Shown here: positions 62,887 to 64,000 of the stretch, piece after piece
How positions within the stretch are numbered: the first letter of the stretch is position 1
Layout: the number at the start of each line of letters is the position of its first letter
DNA from: Auricularia sp. M13
Lineage: Eukaryota; Basidiomycota; Agaricomycetes; Auriculariales; Auriculariaceae
Length of the DNA: 64,000 nucleotides
Direction of reading: 5' to 3'
NCBI GenBank assembly: GCA_037042915.1
Contig: CM073199.1
Coordinates: forward strand, 3,658,001 to 3,722,000
Notes under the pieces: generated by a model
Told to the model about the DNA's origin: nothing
The model's database searches: none
Seen by the model: the letters and a program-made list of their open reading frames with translations, nothing else
Translations under genes and position numbers: made by a program

Positions 62887-64000
62887 TCAGAAACCCAGGC
62901 CAGGATCGGGAGCACCAAAGTCTGCAAATGCTCCAGGGAAGTTCAGAGGGGCTGGTGCAGCCGAACGTTGTGCAAGCGCGATCTGCAACTCCATGCGCTT
63001 AAGCACCAGCTGGTGCTCACGATCCGCCTGAGCCTGACGTGCCTGATGCTCACGCTCTTTCTCAGCCCGCTGATCCTCAAGCTCCAATCGCATACGCTTG
63101 AGACGCATACCTTCCATCATTTCATCATGCTCAAAGCGACGCTTGGTCGAGAGACGCTCGGTGTCCGCAAGACGTGTCTCCCGGAGCACGTCAAGCGGGG
63201 TCTGCTTGTTCTTCTTCGATACCTGAGGCTGCAAGCCGGCAGCAGGCAGCACAGCCTGAACGGCAGATGGAGCGGCGGGTGTAGCAGGGTGGGCAGCGGG
63301 TGCGGAGCGGTGAACGGGGGGCAGCAGAGAGGTAGCACGGGCGGCAGCAGTCTTAGCGGCAGCAGTCTTAGTGGCAGCAGCAGCAGCGGAATCGTCTTCA
63401 TCCACATCCCAGCCCTCAAGACCACTAGACGACGAATTACGACGAGCAACGTGCTGCGCGGGCGGTGAGTAATTGCTGCCGCTGTCGTCGAACTCTTCAA
63501 AGCCACGGCCAACGGCGCCAGCAGACGCCGCATCCACGTCATCGTCGTCGGCCTGTGCAGTCTCAGCCTTATCCCGAGATGACAGTTCACTGTACATACC
63601 TGAGGATCTGCATCAAGTTCGGCGCGTTCCTCATCGCCGACATCGGCATCGGCGCCTGTATGACCTGGTGCGTTGAAGAGGGATGCTGCGGTTCCAGCGT
63701 GATCCGTGCCAGGCGTCGCCGAGCTGACGGCACAAGGTGCATAGTTGGGCAACTCGGACCAGAAGCCGTGGAGCTCATCCCACCATGGCCATTCTACACG
63801 GATACCCTCTGAGGCAAGCATGAGCTCCATAAAACATAGTATAATGACGAACACCCGCACCAATTTGGTTCAAAACCCCTGGGGTTTGCACGACGATACC
63901 GTTGCCTGTCTGTCCGAGTTCCTTGCGGTAATACTGGTAGTCCTTGCGCAGTCTATCCCGTTGCAGATATCAACACAGAATCATGGCAGAAAGAAAAGAA
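62887..64000 (-). CDS. Harbinger Myb/SANT-like partner protein, 5' end outside window
   Basis: Exons on minus: 63552-62887, 63808-63600 and 63861 to about 63958, probably followed by another intron towards the edge. The N-terminal part (LRKDYQYYRKELGQTGNGIV; EWPWWDELHGFWSELPNYAP) is a trihelix/Myb-SANT-like DNA-binding domain of the type encoded beside Harbinger transposases. An Ala/Ser-rich linker follows. A long charged helix ends the protein (RRFEHDEMMEGMRLKRMRLE, then EHQARQAQADREHQLVLKRM), probably a coiled coil. In known Harbinger elements this protein helps import the transposase into the nucleus and bind the termini. Confidence 0.75.

Larger units (their letters stand above)
60981..64000 (+). 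mobile_element. PIF/Harbinger DNA transposon, right end outside window
   Basis: The typical two-gene organisation is present: a DDE transposase on plus (61339-62807) and a Myb/SANT-like protein on minus (62887 to beyond the edge), tail to tail with 79 bp between stops. The left terminus is probably the GGGGGTTTCAC repeat at 60981. Neither gene shows a break within the window, so the element may be intact. Confidence 0.75.

Overview
The window looks like nuclear DNA of an agaricomycete (mushroom-forming basidiomycete). Every multi-exon gene I could resolve has short GT-AG introns, mostly 37-75 nt with CTRAY-like branch sites. The gene content also fits: large F-box families, NmrA-like oxidoreductase-fold proteins, a STAND/NLR-type ATPase, a Tnp2 (CACTA) transposon with a companion gene, a PIF/Harbinger element, and copia and Ty3/gypsy retroelements. 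No rRNA, bacterial-type operon or CRISPR array was seen.

Layout. 0-1.3 kb: 3' part of a spliced gene of unknown function (minus). 1.6-11.2 kb: an F-box cluster on the plus strand, made of one divergent three-exon gene, four copies of family A (one intact, one with a frameshift, one pseudogene, one 3' fragment) and an intact seven-exon NmrA-like gene. A 215-bp palindromic element sits at the broken edge of the fragment. 11.3-19.9 kb: two tandem family B F-box genes (minus). The first is split after codon 17 by a 5.1-kb copia element with identical LTRs. 18.5-30.1 kb: an inverted repeat of a three-gene block, [F-box B / small proline-rich gene / NmrA-like] on each side of a single-copy core (a Ser/Pro-rich protein gene and an F-box A gene). 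Relics of F-box A and NmrA lie just outside it. 30.8-36.2 kb: a C2H2 zinc-finger gene, probable proline-rich exons upstream of it, and an NLR-like gene, all minus. 37.2-37.7 kb: a MITE-like element with perfect terminal repeats. 38.0-44.7 kb: a Tnp2 transposase gene and a companion gene with a roughly 0.9-kb Gln/Pro-coding repeat. 45.5-59.0 kb: a third-type F-box gene (family C) split inside its F-box by a 12.16-kb Ty3/gypsy chromovirus that looks whole and young. 59.5-60.7 kb: a decayed P-loop NTPase-like gene. 61-64 kb: a PIF/Harbinger element with convergent transposase and Myb/SANT-like genes, running off the right edge.

How it fits together. F-box proteins choose substrates for SCF ubiquitin ligases; NmrA-like proteins are NAD(P)-binding regulators; STAND proteins are signalling ATPases often tied to self/non-self recognition. 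The F-box and NmrA genes have clearly been duplicated together, in tandem and as an inverted block, and the cluster holds copies at every stage from intact to trace. Two F-box genes of different families carry an LTR element inside or next to the F-box, both in antisense orientation. I read the region as a fast-evolving birth-and-death cluster; a role in recognition or immunity is inference only. Exon coordinates were worked out by hand from splice signals, reading frame and paralogue comparison.
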